Shown here: positions 41,862-50,876 of the stretch, one piece after another
Layout of the letters: the number at the start of each line of letters is the position of its first letter
Position numbering within the stretch: the first letter of the stretch is position 1
Source of the DNA: Pseudoduganella albidiflava
GTDB taxonomy: Bacteria; Pseudomonadota; Gammaproteobacteria; Burkholderiales; Burkholderiaceae_D
DNA: 64,000 nt
Assembly: GCF_004322755.1 (NCBI RefSeq)
Contig: NZ_CP036401.1
Span: 1,798,001-1,862,000 of the forward strand
Direction of reading: 5' to 3'
Made by a program: the position numbers and the translations under genes
Notes under the pieces: model-generated
What the model was told of the DNA's origin: nothing
Seen by the model: the letters and a program-made list of their open reading frames with translations, nothing else
Database searches by the model: none

Positions 41862-41957
41862 ATGCTAGCCTAGATTGCATGGTTTTAGCAATCCGGCTCA
41901 GCCGTGAAAATCCCGTTGCCCGGCCAAAAACATCGCACTTCCCGCGCCGCGTGGCCC

Positions 41958-44141
41958 TTACCGCCCCGCCTTACCCGCGGAAGCCTCCTCTTCGAGGATC
42001 GCATCCCCGGTGATCGCATCTTCTTCGATAATCGCCACGTCCCAAGGCGCCAGCGTCAGTGTTTCCGCGGGCATGACTTTCCGGCCCGCCAGCAGTTCGG
42101 TACCGGCCTTGCGCGGATAGGCGAAGCTCACCGGTGCGGCGGAATAGTTGAAGTAATAGTGCACCGCCCGGTTCGAGCCGTTGATGCCGGTGCGCGTGCG
42201 GACGTTCGCCGGCAGCTGCCGGTCTTGCCCTGCCAGGCCGATCTCCTGCAGCGAGGACTGCAGCACCGCCTTCTGCAGCTGGTCCGTCAGGTAGGTGCCC
42301 TGGTAGATGACCTTGCCCGCGCCGTACTGGTTCGACGTGATGGCCGGCCAGCGGCCGAAGAACGGGTGGTCGTACCAGGCCAGCGCCGTGGCCGTGTCGA
42401 GCTGCAGGAACTCGGCCCAGTGCTGCACCTTGTTGGCCGTGCCCACCTTGTACGGGTCGTCCTTCAGCGCGAGCGGCTGGGCCAGGTTGGAAAATTCCTG
42501 GTAGTGGAAGCCGAGCGCCTCGCGCAGGGGGCCCGGCGCCATCGACCAGCGCACCGCCGTGTGCTCGTTGGTGAAGCCGCTCTTGAAGGTCATCACCACG
42601 CGGCCACCCTTGCGGATGTACTCGGTGATGCGGCGCAGCAGCGCGTCATCGGCCACGTACAGGGATGGCACAACCAGCAGCTTGTAGGAGGAAAAATCCG
42701 CGGTGTCGGGGAAGACGAAATCCGCGCCCACGTTCAGGTCGTACAGCGCGCGGTGGACCTGGCGGACCAGCGAACCGTAGTCGGCCCGGGTGGCGGTGCC
42801 GCCCCATTGCGACTCCCTGGCGAACGGCATGTCGTTGAGGGCGTTCAGCGAATCGCGGCTCCACAGGATCGCCACGTCGTTCCTGATGCGCAGGTTCACC
42901 AGGCGCGGGCCGATCTTTTTCAATTCGGCGCCCGTCCGGCTCATCTCGGCGTAGGCACGGTTCGGTTCCAGGTCGTGCGACAGCACGCCTTTCCAGTAGG
43001 TTTCCTGGTTCGCATGGATCGACGACCAGTGCCAGTATTCGACCATGTTGGCGCCGTTGGCCAGGTGCGTGTAGACGTCCTGGCGGAATTGCCCGTCGTA
43101 CGGCGGATACTGGAACGACGAGCTCCAGTCGGTGGATTGCGCATTGGTTTCCGTGACGAGGAAATTGCCGCGCTTGAGCGAGCGCGTGAAGTCCGCCTGC
43201 AGCGTCTGGTCGGCGCCGTTGTAGTACTCGCGCTGGCCCCAGTAGTAAATGTTCACGGCCGGCATGTCGAGCGCGCGCGACACGGCTTCCTCGTTGACGT
43301 CGCTGTGCAGGGCGCCGGCGAAATCGTGCGTGACGAACTGGCGCGCCGACGCGCATTCGCGCACCAGGCCGGCCTGCCAGGTGAGGAAGTCCGTGACACG
43401 CATCTGTCCCCAGCGCGACCATTCGAGCTTGTAGCCGGTGCTCTGCGCGCCGTCCGGGCGGGGCAGGTCGACCCAGCTGTGCAGGTTCTGGCCCCAGTAG
43501 TTGAGGAACCATGCCTTGCTGAGGTTTTCCGGCGTGCCGAACTTCTTTTCGAGGTAATGCTGGAAGCGCACGAACACGTCGTCGTTCGCCGCGCCATAGG
43601 TGCCCGTTTCATTGTCGACCTGCCAGCCGATGACGTGAGGGTTGTCCCGGTAGCGCGTGACGATCTTGCGGATCAGGCGCTCGGCGTAGAAGCGATAGGC
43701 GGCCGAGTCGGTGTTCATGTTCTGGCGCATGCCGTAGGTGTTCTGTACACCGTTGAACTTGCGGGCGAGGATTTCCGGGTTCTGCTTTGCCATCCAGGCC
43801 GGGATCGAATACGTCGGCGTGCCCATGATCACCTTGATGCCGGCCTTGCCCATCGCGTCGATGACCCGGTCCATCCAGGCATAGTCGAAGCGGCCATCCT
43901 CGGGTTCCCACAGGCTCCAGGTCGATTCGCCCAGCCGCACCACGTTGAAGCCGGCGGCCTTCATCATCGCCACGTCTTTTTCCAGGCGCTCGTAGGGCAT
44001 GTACTCGTGGTAGTAGGCTGCTCCGTACAGCACGGTCGGCAGTGCCGGCGGGGTGCCGGCGGGTGGCTGGGCGAGTGCCGGCGCGCACACGCAGGCGATC
44101 AGGGACGACAACGCGTACGCGAGGATTTTCCGCTTCTGCAT
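41958..44141 (-). CDS. GH42 beta-galactosidase, exported
   Basis: This 727-residue enzyme hydrolyses beta-galactosides. A signal peptide ends near APALAQ. The GH42 barrel starts VLYGAAYYHEYMP. Acid/base Glu178 lies in WQVDNETGTYG, and the probable nucleophile Glu is in FLVTETNAQSTDW. The trimerisation domain (about 440-650) and C-terminal beta domain (about 650-727) follow in the usual order. The ATG at 44141 has AGGA nine bases upstream; a longer upstream frame is spurious. It diverges from the membrane-bound AraC regulator, its probable controller. GH42 enzymes are usually cytoplasmic, so an exported one is notable. Confidence 0.92.
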   Translation of the reverse strand: MQKRKILAYALSSLIACVCAPALAQPPAGTPPALPTVLYGAAYYHEYMPYERLEKDVAMMKAAGFNVVRLGESTWSLWEPEDGRFDYAWMDRVIDAMGKAGIKVIMGTPTYSIPAWMAKQNPEILARKFNGVQNTYGMRQNMNTDSAAYRFYAERLIRKIVTRYRDNPHVIGWQVDNETGTYGAANDDVFVRFQHYLEKKFGTPENLSKAWFLNYWGQNLHSWVDLPRPDGAQSTGYKLEWSRWGQMRVTDFLTWQAGLVRECASARQFVTHDFAGALHSDVNEEAVSRALDMPAVNIYYWGQREYYNGADQTLQADFTRSLKRGNFLVTETNAQSTDWSSSFQYPPYDGQFRQDVYTHLANGANMVEYWHWSSIHANQETYWKGVLSHDLEPNRAYAEMSRTGAELKKIGPRLVNLRIRNDVAILWSRDSLNALNDMPFARESQWGGTATRADYGSLVRQVHRALYDLNVGADFVFPDTADFSSYKLLVVPSLYVADDALLRRITEYIRKGGRVVMTFKSGFTNEHTAVRWSMAPGPLREALGFHYQEFSNLAQPLALKDDPYKVGTANKVQHWAEFLQLDTATALAWYDHPFFGRWPAITSNQYGAGKVIYQGTYLTDQLQKAVLQSSLQEIGLAGQDRQLPANVRTRTGINGSNRAVHYYFNYSAAPVSFAYPRKAGTELLAGRKVMPAETLTLAPWDVAIIEEDAITGDAILEEEASAGKAGR

Positions 44142-44349
44142 GCGATATTTTCCTGGTGATGGAAACCGGTTCCGGTAGCAGCCGATTGTCGGGTCTGGCC
44201 GGGTGGCCGCACAATGACGAAAATGATCGGCGCGGCGAATGATTTGTGAAGGCCCGCCACGGTAGCCGGAGCCGGATCGAGCTGTTATGATCCCGGCAAC
44301 ACACCCCGCAGAGGGTGCAGCGCCGGGACAGCCCATTACATCGGAGACA

Positions 44350-45567
44350 ATGCAACAGTTCTACAAGAAGGCGCTGCTTGCGCTGATCTTCCTCGTGGTG
44401 GCGGATGCCCTGTGCGCGGCGTTCCTCGTCCACCGCAGCCACCTGACCCTGTCGCTGCTGCCGGCCGACAGGGATGGCGTGCGGTGGCACTATGTCGATT
44501 ACTCGGATGTGGCGGAAGGCGGCACCTCCACCGTCCGCATCCACGATCCCGGGCGCGAACGCCTGCGTTTCGATTTCAGGCTGACGGACAAGGCGCGCTA
44601 TCCCTTTGCTTCCGCGGAGCTGTCGCTGGATGACGGCAAGGGGCGGCCCGCCTTTGCCGACTGGTCGAAGTACGGCACGGTGACCTTCGTGGCCAGGTGC
44701 GCGCCGGCCAATTCGATGATGCTGGCGGTTGCCACGTTCGATGAAACGATCTCCCGGCGGGGCGAGCCGCAAACGTACCGCTCGCCCGGCACCTTCTTTT
44801 CCTGCAACGAGCAGGGCATGCCGGTGGCGATCGACCTGACCCGGCTCGTCATCCCCGAATGGTGGCTGTTCTCGATGAACCTCGATCCCTCCAACCTGGG
44901 CTATACCCTGGACAAGGTATCGAAGATCGTCTTCGGCACCAGCCCCAGGAGTCCCCGCGGCGTCGATTCGCAGGCGGAAATCAGCGAGGTCACGCTGCAC
45001 GGCCGGGATTACCGCTACATCGCCGTGCTGGCGGTGTTGCTGGTGGCGGGATGGGCCGCCTTCGGCGTCTGGTTTTTCCGTGCCCACACGCGTGCCCTGA
45101 CCGCGAGCCTCGATTCGCGCATGAAGAAGGACTTGCCGCTGGTCGCCTACCGCCAGCTGACGCTGGAACCCTACAAGGACAAGGAAAAGGCGTCGGTCTT
45201 GCGTTTTATTTCCACTAATTACACCGACACCGCACTGGACCTGGAACGCGTGGTGGCGGGAACCGGTGCCAACCGGAACAAAGTCAATGAAGTGCTGAAA
45301 GCGGAACTCGGCATGACATTTACCGCTTACCTGAATAAATTGCGGCTGACCGAAGCCGCGCGATTACTGGCCGATAAAAGCGCGGCAACCATTGCCGAAA
45401 TAGCCTATTCGGTCGGCTATGGCAATGTCTCGTATTTCAACAAGCTGTTCAAGGAAGAATACGGCTGCACGCCGAAAGCCTTCCGCTCCCACGCTTCGCA
45501 ACACCCGATCGACGCCGGCCATCCCCCGGCCAGGCAGCCCGCACCCCCGGCAGACGCGCCGCAGTAG
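44350..45567 (+). CDS. Membrane-anchored AraC-family regulator with periplasmic sensor domain
   Basis: This 405-residue protein has transmembrane segments at about 8-27 and 223-243 that bracket a roughly 195-residue periplasmic domain with a beta-sandwich, carbohydrate-binding-like character. An AraC helix-turn-helix domain lies at about 285-380 (SATIAEIAYSVGYGNVSYFNKLFKEEYGCTP). It would sense an extracytoplasmic sugar and act directly on DNA near the membrane. GGAGACA just before the ATG at 44350 decides the start; an in-frame ATG at 44287 lacks a site. It diverges from the GH42 gene. The 44142-44349 gap between them should hold both promoters. Confidence 0.85.
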   Translation: MQQFYKKALLALIFLVVADALCAAFLVHRSHLTLSLLPADRDGVRWHYVDYSDVAEGGTSTVRIHDPGRERLRFDFRLTDKARYPFASAELSLDDGKGRPAFADWSKYGTVTFVARCAPANSMMLAVATFDETISRRGEPQTYRSPGTFFSCNEQGMPVAIDLTRLVIPEWWLFSMNLDPSNLGYTLDKVSKIVFGTSPRSPRGVDSQAEISEVTLHGRDYRYIAVLAVLLVAGWAAFGVWFFRAHTRALTASLDSRMKKDLPLVAYRQLTLEPYKDKEKASVLRFISTNYTDTALDLERVVAGTGANRNKVNEVLKAELGMTFTAYLNKLRLTEAARLLADKSAATIAEIAYSVGYGNVSYFNKLFKEEYGCTPKAFRSHASQHPIDAGHPPARQPAPPADAPQ

Positions 45568-45805
45568 CGCCTTTGCACTCCTCGCACTTCTTGCAATCTC
45601 CGCACCAGTAATCGCAATTTCGGCACCGTGCTAGAAATCCCGGTACCGGCGTTAAAGCCGTGCCGGCCGAAGCCCTATGCTCCGGGCATGGCCATGTCGC
45701 CGCCGCCGATGCCGTGCGCATGCATCGGCGTGCCGCCAGCGGCGCATGCGGCGACGCGGCCCTGACACCCGTCGATATTCAAGAAATTAATAGAAGGAGG
45801 AGACC
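45568..45805 (+). other. Leader of the GH74-like remnant
   Basis: This 238-bp stretch lies between the AraC gene and the remnant. It contains imperfect GC-rich inverted repeats such as GCCGGCCGAAGCC and GCATGCATC, and ends in an excellent ribosome-binding site (AGAAGGAGGAGA, about 45792-45803). No other gene was recognised. Confidence 0.5.
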
Positions 45806-45946
45806 TTGATTTCACGCCAGGTTTGCGCGCTGTTGTCCGCCGCATTATTACTGACCGGTTTCGCCCAGGCGGAAACTTATCGATGGGATTCGGTCGCCAC
45901 GGGTGGCGGCGCCGCAAAGCCGGCGCAAGCGCGAGGTTTTCTGTAA
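45806..45946 (+). pseudogene. Truncated 5' remnant of a GH74-type (xyloglucanase-like) gene
   Basis: A TTG start behind a near-perfect ribosome-binding site encodes a clean signal peptide (LLSAALLLTGFAQA), then ETYRWDSVATGGG, which matches the first strand of GH74 enzymes (Y.W..V..GGGGFV). After 35 residues the match stops and the frame ends in AAKPAQARGFL. The next regulator gene begins 22 bp later. The rest of a roughly 700-residue enzyme appears to have been deleted. A genuine 46-residue secreted peptide is a less likely reading. Confidence 0.6.
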
Positions 45947-45968
45947 AAGAATGACGATGGAGACGACG

Positions 45969-47174
45969 ATGCCGCATACCGGCAAACCACACAGGGTTGC
46001 CCTGTTATTCAACGGGAACAAGATATTCGACCGCGAAGTGATGGCCGGGATCGCGGCCCACCTGCGCAGTACCCGCGCCGAGTGGGACCTGTTCCTGGAA
46101 GAGGATTTCCGCCTTCGCCTGCACAATATCGAGCACTGGCAGGGCGATGGCATCATCGCCGATTTCGACGACCCGTGCGTGGCCGAGGCCCTGTCGGGCT
46201 GCCGCTTCCCCGTGGTGGCGGTGGGCGGCTCGTATGCCGACGATAGCGGCTATCCCGCCAACGTGCCGTACGTGGCCACCGACAATGCCAAGCTCGTCAA
46301 ACTGGCCTTCGACCACCTGATCGATGCCGGCCTGCACCGCTTCGCCATGTTCAGCCTTCCCGAAGCACCCGGCAACCGCTGGGCGCAGGAGCGCGAGCAT
46401 GCGTTCCGCGAGCTGGCCGGAAAGAGCGGGGCGCACGTCGAGGTTTTCCAGGGCTGCGCCACCGCCGGTTCCTCGTGGGACGAAGCCGTGCAGGGCCAGA
46501 TCGCCTGGCTGCGCAGCCTGCCGAAACCGTGCGGCATCATCGCCGTCACCGATGCCCGTGCACGCCAGCTGTCGCAGGCCTGCACCATCGGCGGCATCGC
46601 GGTACCGGAACAGGTGGCGCTGATCGGCATCGACAACGACCCGCTGGTGCGCCAGCTCACGCGCATACCCCTCAGTTCAGTGATCCAGGGTGCCCAGGAA
46701 ATCGGGCGCACCGCCGCCCACCTGCTGGACCGCATGCTGCACGGGGTGCGGCTGCCCGATACGCGCATCCTGGTGCCCCCGGCCGGCATCAACGTGTGCG
46801 CGTCCAGCCTGCACCAGCCGGTGCGCAACCCCTACGTGATGCAGGCCAGCCATTTCATCCGGCAGTACGCATGCCAGGGCATCAAGACTTACCAGGTCGC
46901 CGATTACGTGGGCCTGTCGCGCTCCTCGCTGGAACTCTATTTCCGCCAGGAGTTCGGCTGCAGCGTGCACGACGCGATCCTGCGCTTCAAGCTCGAGGCC
47001 GCGAAAGCGGGACTGCGCAGCCGCGATCGCAGCGTCGCCGACGTGGCGCAGCAGTGCGGATTCCTCACCACCCAGTACATGTACCAGGTATTCAAGCGGG
47101 AGCTGGGATGCACGCCCCGCATCTACCGCGACCGCGTGCTCGGCGAGAGCGCACTGCCGGCCGGCGCAGGGTAG
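45969..47174 (+). CDS. XylR-type regulator (LacI-like sensor fused to AraC DNA-binding domain)
   Basis: This 401-residue activator resembles XylR. Residues about 1-280 form a periplasmic-binding-protein-like sugar sensor (RVALLFNGNKIFDREVMAGIAAHLR, VALIGIDNDPLVRQLTRIPLSSV), and residues about 295-395 an AraC domain with two helix-turn-helix motifs (YQVADYVGLSRSSLELYFR; SVADVAQQCGFLTTQYMYQVFKRELGCTP). GGAG six bases before the ATG at 45969 decides the start; ATGs at 45951 and 45957 are alternatives. It precedes a GH39 gene in the same orientation, with direct repeats in the gap, so control of xylose or xylan use is likely. Confidence 0.9.
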   Translation: MPHTGKPHRVALLFNGNKIFDREVMAGIAAHLRSTRAEWDLFLEEDFRLRLHNIEHWQGDGIIADFDDPCVAEALSGCRFPVVAVGGSYADDSGYPANVPYVATDNAKLVKLAFDHLIDAGLHRFAMFSLPEAPGNRWAQEREHAFRELAGKSGAHVEVFQGCATAGSSWDEAVQGQIAWLRSLPKPCGIIAVTDARARQLSQACTIGGIAVPEQVALIGIDNDPLVRQLTRIPLSSVIQGAQEIGRTAAHLLDRMLHGVRLPDTRILVPPAGINVCASSLHQPVRNPYVMQASHFIRQYACQGIKTYQVADYVGLSRSSLELYFRQEFGCSVHDAILRFKLEAAKAGLRSRDRSVADVAQQCGFLTTQYMYQVFKRELGCTPRIYRDRVLGESALPAGAG

Positions 47175-47198
47175 GGCGCGTTACGCGATGTCGACACA

Positions 47199-47240
47199 CA
47201 TCGATGTCAACAGCATCGATGTCACCTCGCATCGATGTCA
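47199..47240 (+). promoter_or_regulatory. Three direct repeats CATCGATGTCA upstream of the GH39 gene
   Basis: Exact 11-bp copies start at 47199, 47214 and 47230, at a period of 15-16 bp. A degenerate fourth, CGCGATGTCGA, lies at 47183. Direct repeats fit binding by an AraC-type protein such as the upstream XylR-like regulator. The spacing to the GH39 ATG (about 90 bp) fits an activator site. No sharper promoter boxes could be chosen in 47175-47330. Confidence 0.65.
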
Positions 47241-47330
47241 ATTCGCTATCGCAGGCGATAAATTCCTCATTGGTCGCGTCAAGCCGTTTCGCCTAGACTC
47301 GGGCGCATAACAATATTCGGAGACCAGACC

Positions 47331-49028
47331 ATGAAAACCCTGTTTGCCGGCGCCGTCCTGGCCGCCGGCCTGCTGCCGTTCGCCACCATGGCAGAACCGG
47401 CCAAGCCATCGCCCGCGGCGAGCACCGTGAAGCTGACCGTCGACACGCGTACCGAGACCGGCCCCATGACACCCCTGTGGGCCTGGTTCGGCTACGACGA
47501 GCCGAACTACACCACCACGCCCAACGGCAAGAAGCTGCTGTCCGAACTGGCGGCCATGAGCCCGGTCCCCGTGTACGTGCGTGCGCATAACCTGATGACC
47601 TCGGGCGACGGCAGCCATGCGCTCAAATGGGGTTCCACCGGCATGTACAGCGAGGATGCCGACGGCAAGCCGGTCTACAACTGGAAGATCGCCGACGCCA
47701 TCTTCGACGCGTACATCGAGCGCGGCATGAAGCCGCTGGCGCAGATCGGCTTCATGCCGGAGGCGCTGTCGCCGCAACCCCAGCCCTACCAGCACCGGTG
47801 GAAGCCGGGCGTGCGCTACGAGGACATCATGACGGGGTGGGCCTATCCGCCCAAGGATTACGCCAAGTGGTCCGAGCTGATCTACCAGTGGGTGCGCCAC
47901 TGCGTGGAGCGCTATGGCCAGCAGGAAGTCGAGAGCTGGTACTGGGAAGTGTGGAACGAACCCGATGGGCATTACCTGATCGCGCCGGACCGCCGCCAGG
48001 CCTACTTCAAGATGTACGACCACGCTGCCGACGCCGTCAAGCGCGCCTTGCCGACCGCCCGCTTCGGCGGCCCGCACACGGCCGTGGCGGGGGACTTCAT
48101 GGAAGCATTCCTGCAGCACGCGCTGCACGGCACCAACCACGCGACCGGCAAGAAAGGCTCGCCGCTCGACTTCGTGGCCTGGCATGCCAAGGGCGCGCCG
48201 AAGGTGGTCGACGGCGTGGTCCGGATGGGCATGGACACCCACTTCCGCAACCTCGACCGGGGCTTTGCCATGGTGGCGAAATACCCCGAGCTGAAGGGCA
48301 TCCCCGTCATCATCGGCGAGTCCGATCCGGAAGGCTGCGCGGCCTGCGGCATGCAGACCAACCCGGAAAACGCCTACCGCAACGGCACGCTGTACGCCAG
48401 CTACACGGTGGCATCGGTGGCCCGCCTGTACGACCTGGCCGACCGCCGCGGCACCAACCTGATCGGCGCGGTCAACTGGTCCTTCCTGTTCGAGGACCAG
48501 CCCTGGTTCGCGGGTTACCGCGACCTGGCCACCAACGGCGTCGACAAGCCGGTATTGAATGTGTTCCGCATGCTGGGCATGATGCGCGGCGCGCGGCTGA
48601 AGGTCGGCGGCGACCTGGCGTACGATGCCGAACGTATCCAGCGCGAAGGCGTGCGCGGTGCCCGCACCGACGTCGGTGCGCTGGCCAGCCGCTCCGGGCG
48701 CGAGGTCGCCGTGCTGGTCTGGAACTATCACGACGACGACATCATCGATGCCGGCGCGCCGGTCGACGTGGCGCTGAGCGGCATTCCCGCGCAGAGCGCC
48801 ACCGTGCGGCACTACCGCATCGACCAGGAGCACAGCAACTCGTATGCCGCCTGGAAGCGCATGGGGTCGCCGGCCAGCCCCACTGCCGCGCAAGTGACCG
48901 CGCTGCAGAAGGCCAGCGCCCTGGCGCAGCTGGGCGAGCCGTCCACCGTGACCGTGCGCGACGGCGTCGCCACCTTGCGGATGCAGCTGCCGCGCCAGGC
49001 GGTGTCGCTGCTGGTCGTGTCGTATTGA
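47331..49028 (+). CDS. GH39 beta-xylosidase-like enzyme, exported
   Basis: This 565-residue protein has a signal peptide ending near ATMAE, then a TIM barrel with acid/base Glu210 in WEVWNEPDG and nucleophile Glu330 in IPVIIGESDPEG, both typical of GH39. A C-terminal beta-domain from about residue 425 (VAVLVWNYHDDD) completes the fold. GGAGA lies before the ATG. Linked to the XylR-type regulator, beta-xylosidase activity on xylo-oligosaccharides is the best reading; alpha-L-iduronidase-like or arabinopyranosidase activities also occur in the family. Confidence 0.9.
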   Translation: MKTLFAGAVLAAGLLPFATMAEPAKPSPAASTVKLTVDTRTETGPMTPLWAWFGYDEPNYTTTPNGKKLLSELAAMSPVPVYVRAHNLMTSGDGSHALKWGSTGMYSEDADGKPVYNWKIADAIFDAYIERGMKPLAQIGFMPEALSPQPQPYQHRWKPGVRYEDIMTGWAYPPKDYAKWSELIYQWVRHCVERYGQQEVESWYWEVWNEPDGHYLIAPDRRQAYFKMYDHAADAVKRALPTARFGGPHTAVAGDFMEAFLQHALHGTNHATGKKGSPLDFVAWHAKGAPKVVDGVVRMGMDTHFRNLDRGFAMVAKYPELKGIPVIIGESDPEGCAACGMQTNPENAYRNGTLYASYTVASVARLYDLADRRGTNLIGAVNWSFLFEDQPWFAGYRDLATNGVDKPVLNVFRMLGMMRGARLKVGGDLAYDAERIQREGVRGARTDVGALASRSGREVAVLVWNYHDDDIIDAGAPVDVALSGIPAQSATVRHYRIDQEHSNSYAAWKRMGSPASPTAAQVTALQKASALAQLGEPSTVTVRDGVATLRMQLPRQAVSLLVVSY

Positions 49029-49043
49029 GCGCAGCGGATCTGC

Positions 49044-49073
49044 GCCGGCATGGCGCGGGTCCGCCATGCCGGC
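49044..49073. terminator. Bidirectional terminator between GH39 and esterase genes
   Basis: A perfect 12-bp stem GCCGGCATGGCG/CGCCATGCCGGC with a 6-base loop lies in the 51-bp gap between two convergent genes. Confidence 0.75.
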
Positions 49074-49079
49074 ACGCCC

Positions 49080-50711
49080 TTATTGCGCGGCTTTGCGGTC
49101 GCTGACCGCCTGCACCAGGTCGATCTGGGCTTTCAGCGGATCGGCCTCGAACGCCGCGGCCGTGCCGGCGGCGGTGAAGTCGAGCAGGCCGTTCTTGTCG
49201 CCGGCATAGGCCGGCCACGGCGTGCGTCCACCGCCGTTCGGATTGCCCGACTTAGCGAACTGCGCCCAATAGCCGGTGGCCAGCCGCGACACCGCGGTGT
49301 CCTGGCTCGTCACGGCGCTGCCATAGGTGTCCGCCAGGGTGCCGAACACGTAAGGCATCTCGGCGGCATGCACGGCGCCGGGCACCTTGTCGCGGACCGA
49401 CTCGGCGACATACGAGAAGCGGTACACATAGGCGGGCTGTCCGTGGGCGGCGAAGATCCGCGCCGCGAACCGCGCCGGCTCGTCCATCAGCTGCACGCGG
49501 GCGATCTGGTTGCGCACCTCGTCGACGGTGGCGGTGCCCTTGGGATCGAAGGCGGCGCGCGCCGCCGCCAGGTTTTGCGCGCCGAAGATGGCGAACGCCT
49601 CGTCCTTGGTGCGTGCCGGCGCAGGGAAGCCGAGATCGAGATCGGTACTGCCGATCAGGAGCGGGACGGGGGTGAACTGGCCGCTGACATACTGCGCGCC
49701 TGGTTCATCGACCACCATCTTCCCTTCGATCATCGGGCCGCCCGCGTAGGTGTAGCCCAGGTAGAGGTTGGCCTGCACCTGGTCGGCGGACAGCGCGCGC
49801 AACGCGGCCAGGCCGCCGGCGCCGGTATCGTCGATCCCCACGCTCTTGGCGAACGCCACGCCGATTTCCTCGCCGGAGGCGCCGATGCCCTTGGCGTTGC
49901 GGCGCAGGTAAAGCCGGTACACCTGGTTCTCGCGGCCGTTCCCGGACTGGACGATGGCTTTCTGGAACAGGCCCTTGGCCAGCGGTGTCGTCAGCAGCGA
50001 GTGCACCGACTCGCCGCCGGCCGACTCGCCGGAGACGGTCACGTTGCCGGGGTCGCCGCCGAAGGCGGCGATATTGCGCTGGATCCATTTCAGCGCCGCG
50101 ACCTGGTCCATGTACGCGTAGTTGCCCACCAACTCGTTCGGCTGCTCGGCCGTCAGCGCGGGATGGGCGAAGAAGCCGAAGCGCCCGAGGCGGTAATTGA
50201 ACGTCACCAGCATCACGCCTTCCCTGGCGAACGCCTTGCCGTCCGACGCGCCGCTGCCGTAGGTATAGGCGCCGCCGTGGATATACACCAGCACGGGCAA
50301 TTTATCGCGGGCCGGCACCTCGCTGGCCGGCCGCCAGACATTGAGGAACAGGCAATCCTCGGAGGGCGCGGCGGCAGTCGTCGGCGCAGCGTTGGGGAAT
50401 ATCTGCTGCATGCAGTCGTGGCCGAACGCGGTGGCCGGGCGCGTCCCGCTCCACGGCGCGGCCGGCTGCGTGGGGCGCCAGCGCAGGTTGCCGACCGGTG
50501 GCGCCGCATACGGGATGCCCTTGAACGACAGCACGCCATCGGCTTCCGCCCCCTGGAGGATGCCGCTCTCCACGGTGACCACGGTCCGGTCGCCGGACAG
50601 GCCGCCACAGCCGGCCAGCAGGGCGATCGACCCGGCCAGCCCCAGCGACAGGGGGAAACGCTTCCAAGTGACTCCGATACCAGTGCAGTGCGGCGCGATG
50701 CTCATGCTCAT
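49080..50711 (-). CDS. Type-B carboxylesterase lipoprotein
   Basis: This 543-residue alpha/beta-hydrolase is anchored by a lipobox (SIALLAGC). Type-B signatures are clear: GILQGAEADGVLSFKGIPYAAPP, EDCLFLNVWRP, the oxyanion-hole YIHGGAY, nucleophile GESAGG, and the late His in AVHAAEMPYVFG. It could remove acyl groups from plant polymers, which fits the neighbouring GH39 gene, but substrate range is unpredictable. The start at 50711 is preceded by GAAGGG; an extension to 50813 is unsupported. The 50712-50867 gap upstream holds short repeats only. Confidence 0.9.
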   Translation of the reverse strand: MSMSIAPHCTGIGVTWKRFPLSLGLAGSIALLAGCGGLSGDRTVVTVESGILQGAEADGVLSFKGIPYAAPPVGNLRWRPTQPAAPWSGTRPATAFGHDCMQQIFPNAAPTTAAAPSEDCLFLNVWRPASEVPARDKLPVLVYIHGGAYTYGSGASDGKAFAREGVMLVTFNYRLGRFGFFAHPALTAEQPNELVGNYAYMDQVAALKWIQRNIAAFGGDPGNVTVSGESAGGESVHSLLTTPLAKGLFQKAIVQSGNGRENQVYRLYLRRNAKGIGASGEEIGVAFAKSVGIDDTGAGGLAALRALSADQVQANLYLGYTYAGGPMIEGKMVVDEPGAQYVSGQFTPVPLLIGSTDLDLGFPAPARTKDEAFAIFGAQNLAAARAAFDPKGTATVDEVRNQIARVQLMDEPARFAARIFAAHGQPAYVYRFSYVAESVRDKVPGAVHAAEMPYVFGTLADTYGSAVTSQDTAVSRLATGYWAQFAKSGNPNGGGRTPWPAYAGDKNGLLDFTAAGTAAAFEADPLKAQIDLVQAVSDRKAAQ

Positions 50712-50835
50712 TTCTAACCCTTCGATTGTTTTAGTGGTGGGAGGTTCAGGTTGAAACCAGTGCGGAAAGCCGATACAGCGGGACAACGATGGTGGCGCGT
50801 GCAGTCGTCGCACGCGCCACTCATGCAGGTACAGC

Positions 50836-50876
50836 GGGTGGTGCAGCAGTGGGTACAGCAGTGGGTACTACAGCAG
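50836..50876 (+). repeat. Short degenerate GGGTACAGCAGT repeats
   Basis: GGGTGGTGCAGCAGT, GGGTACAGCAGT and GGGTACTACAGCAG follow one another just past, and overlapping, the end of the dioxygenase beta-subunit gene. Confidence 0.6.
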
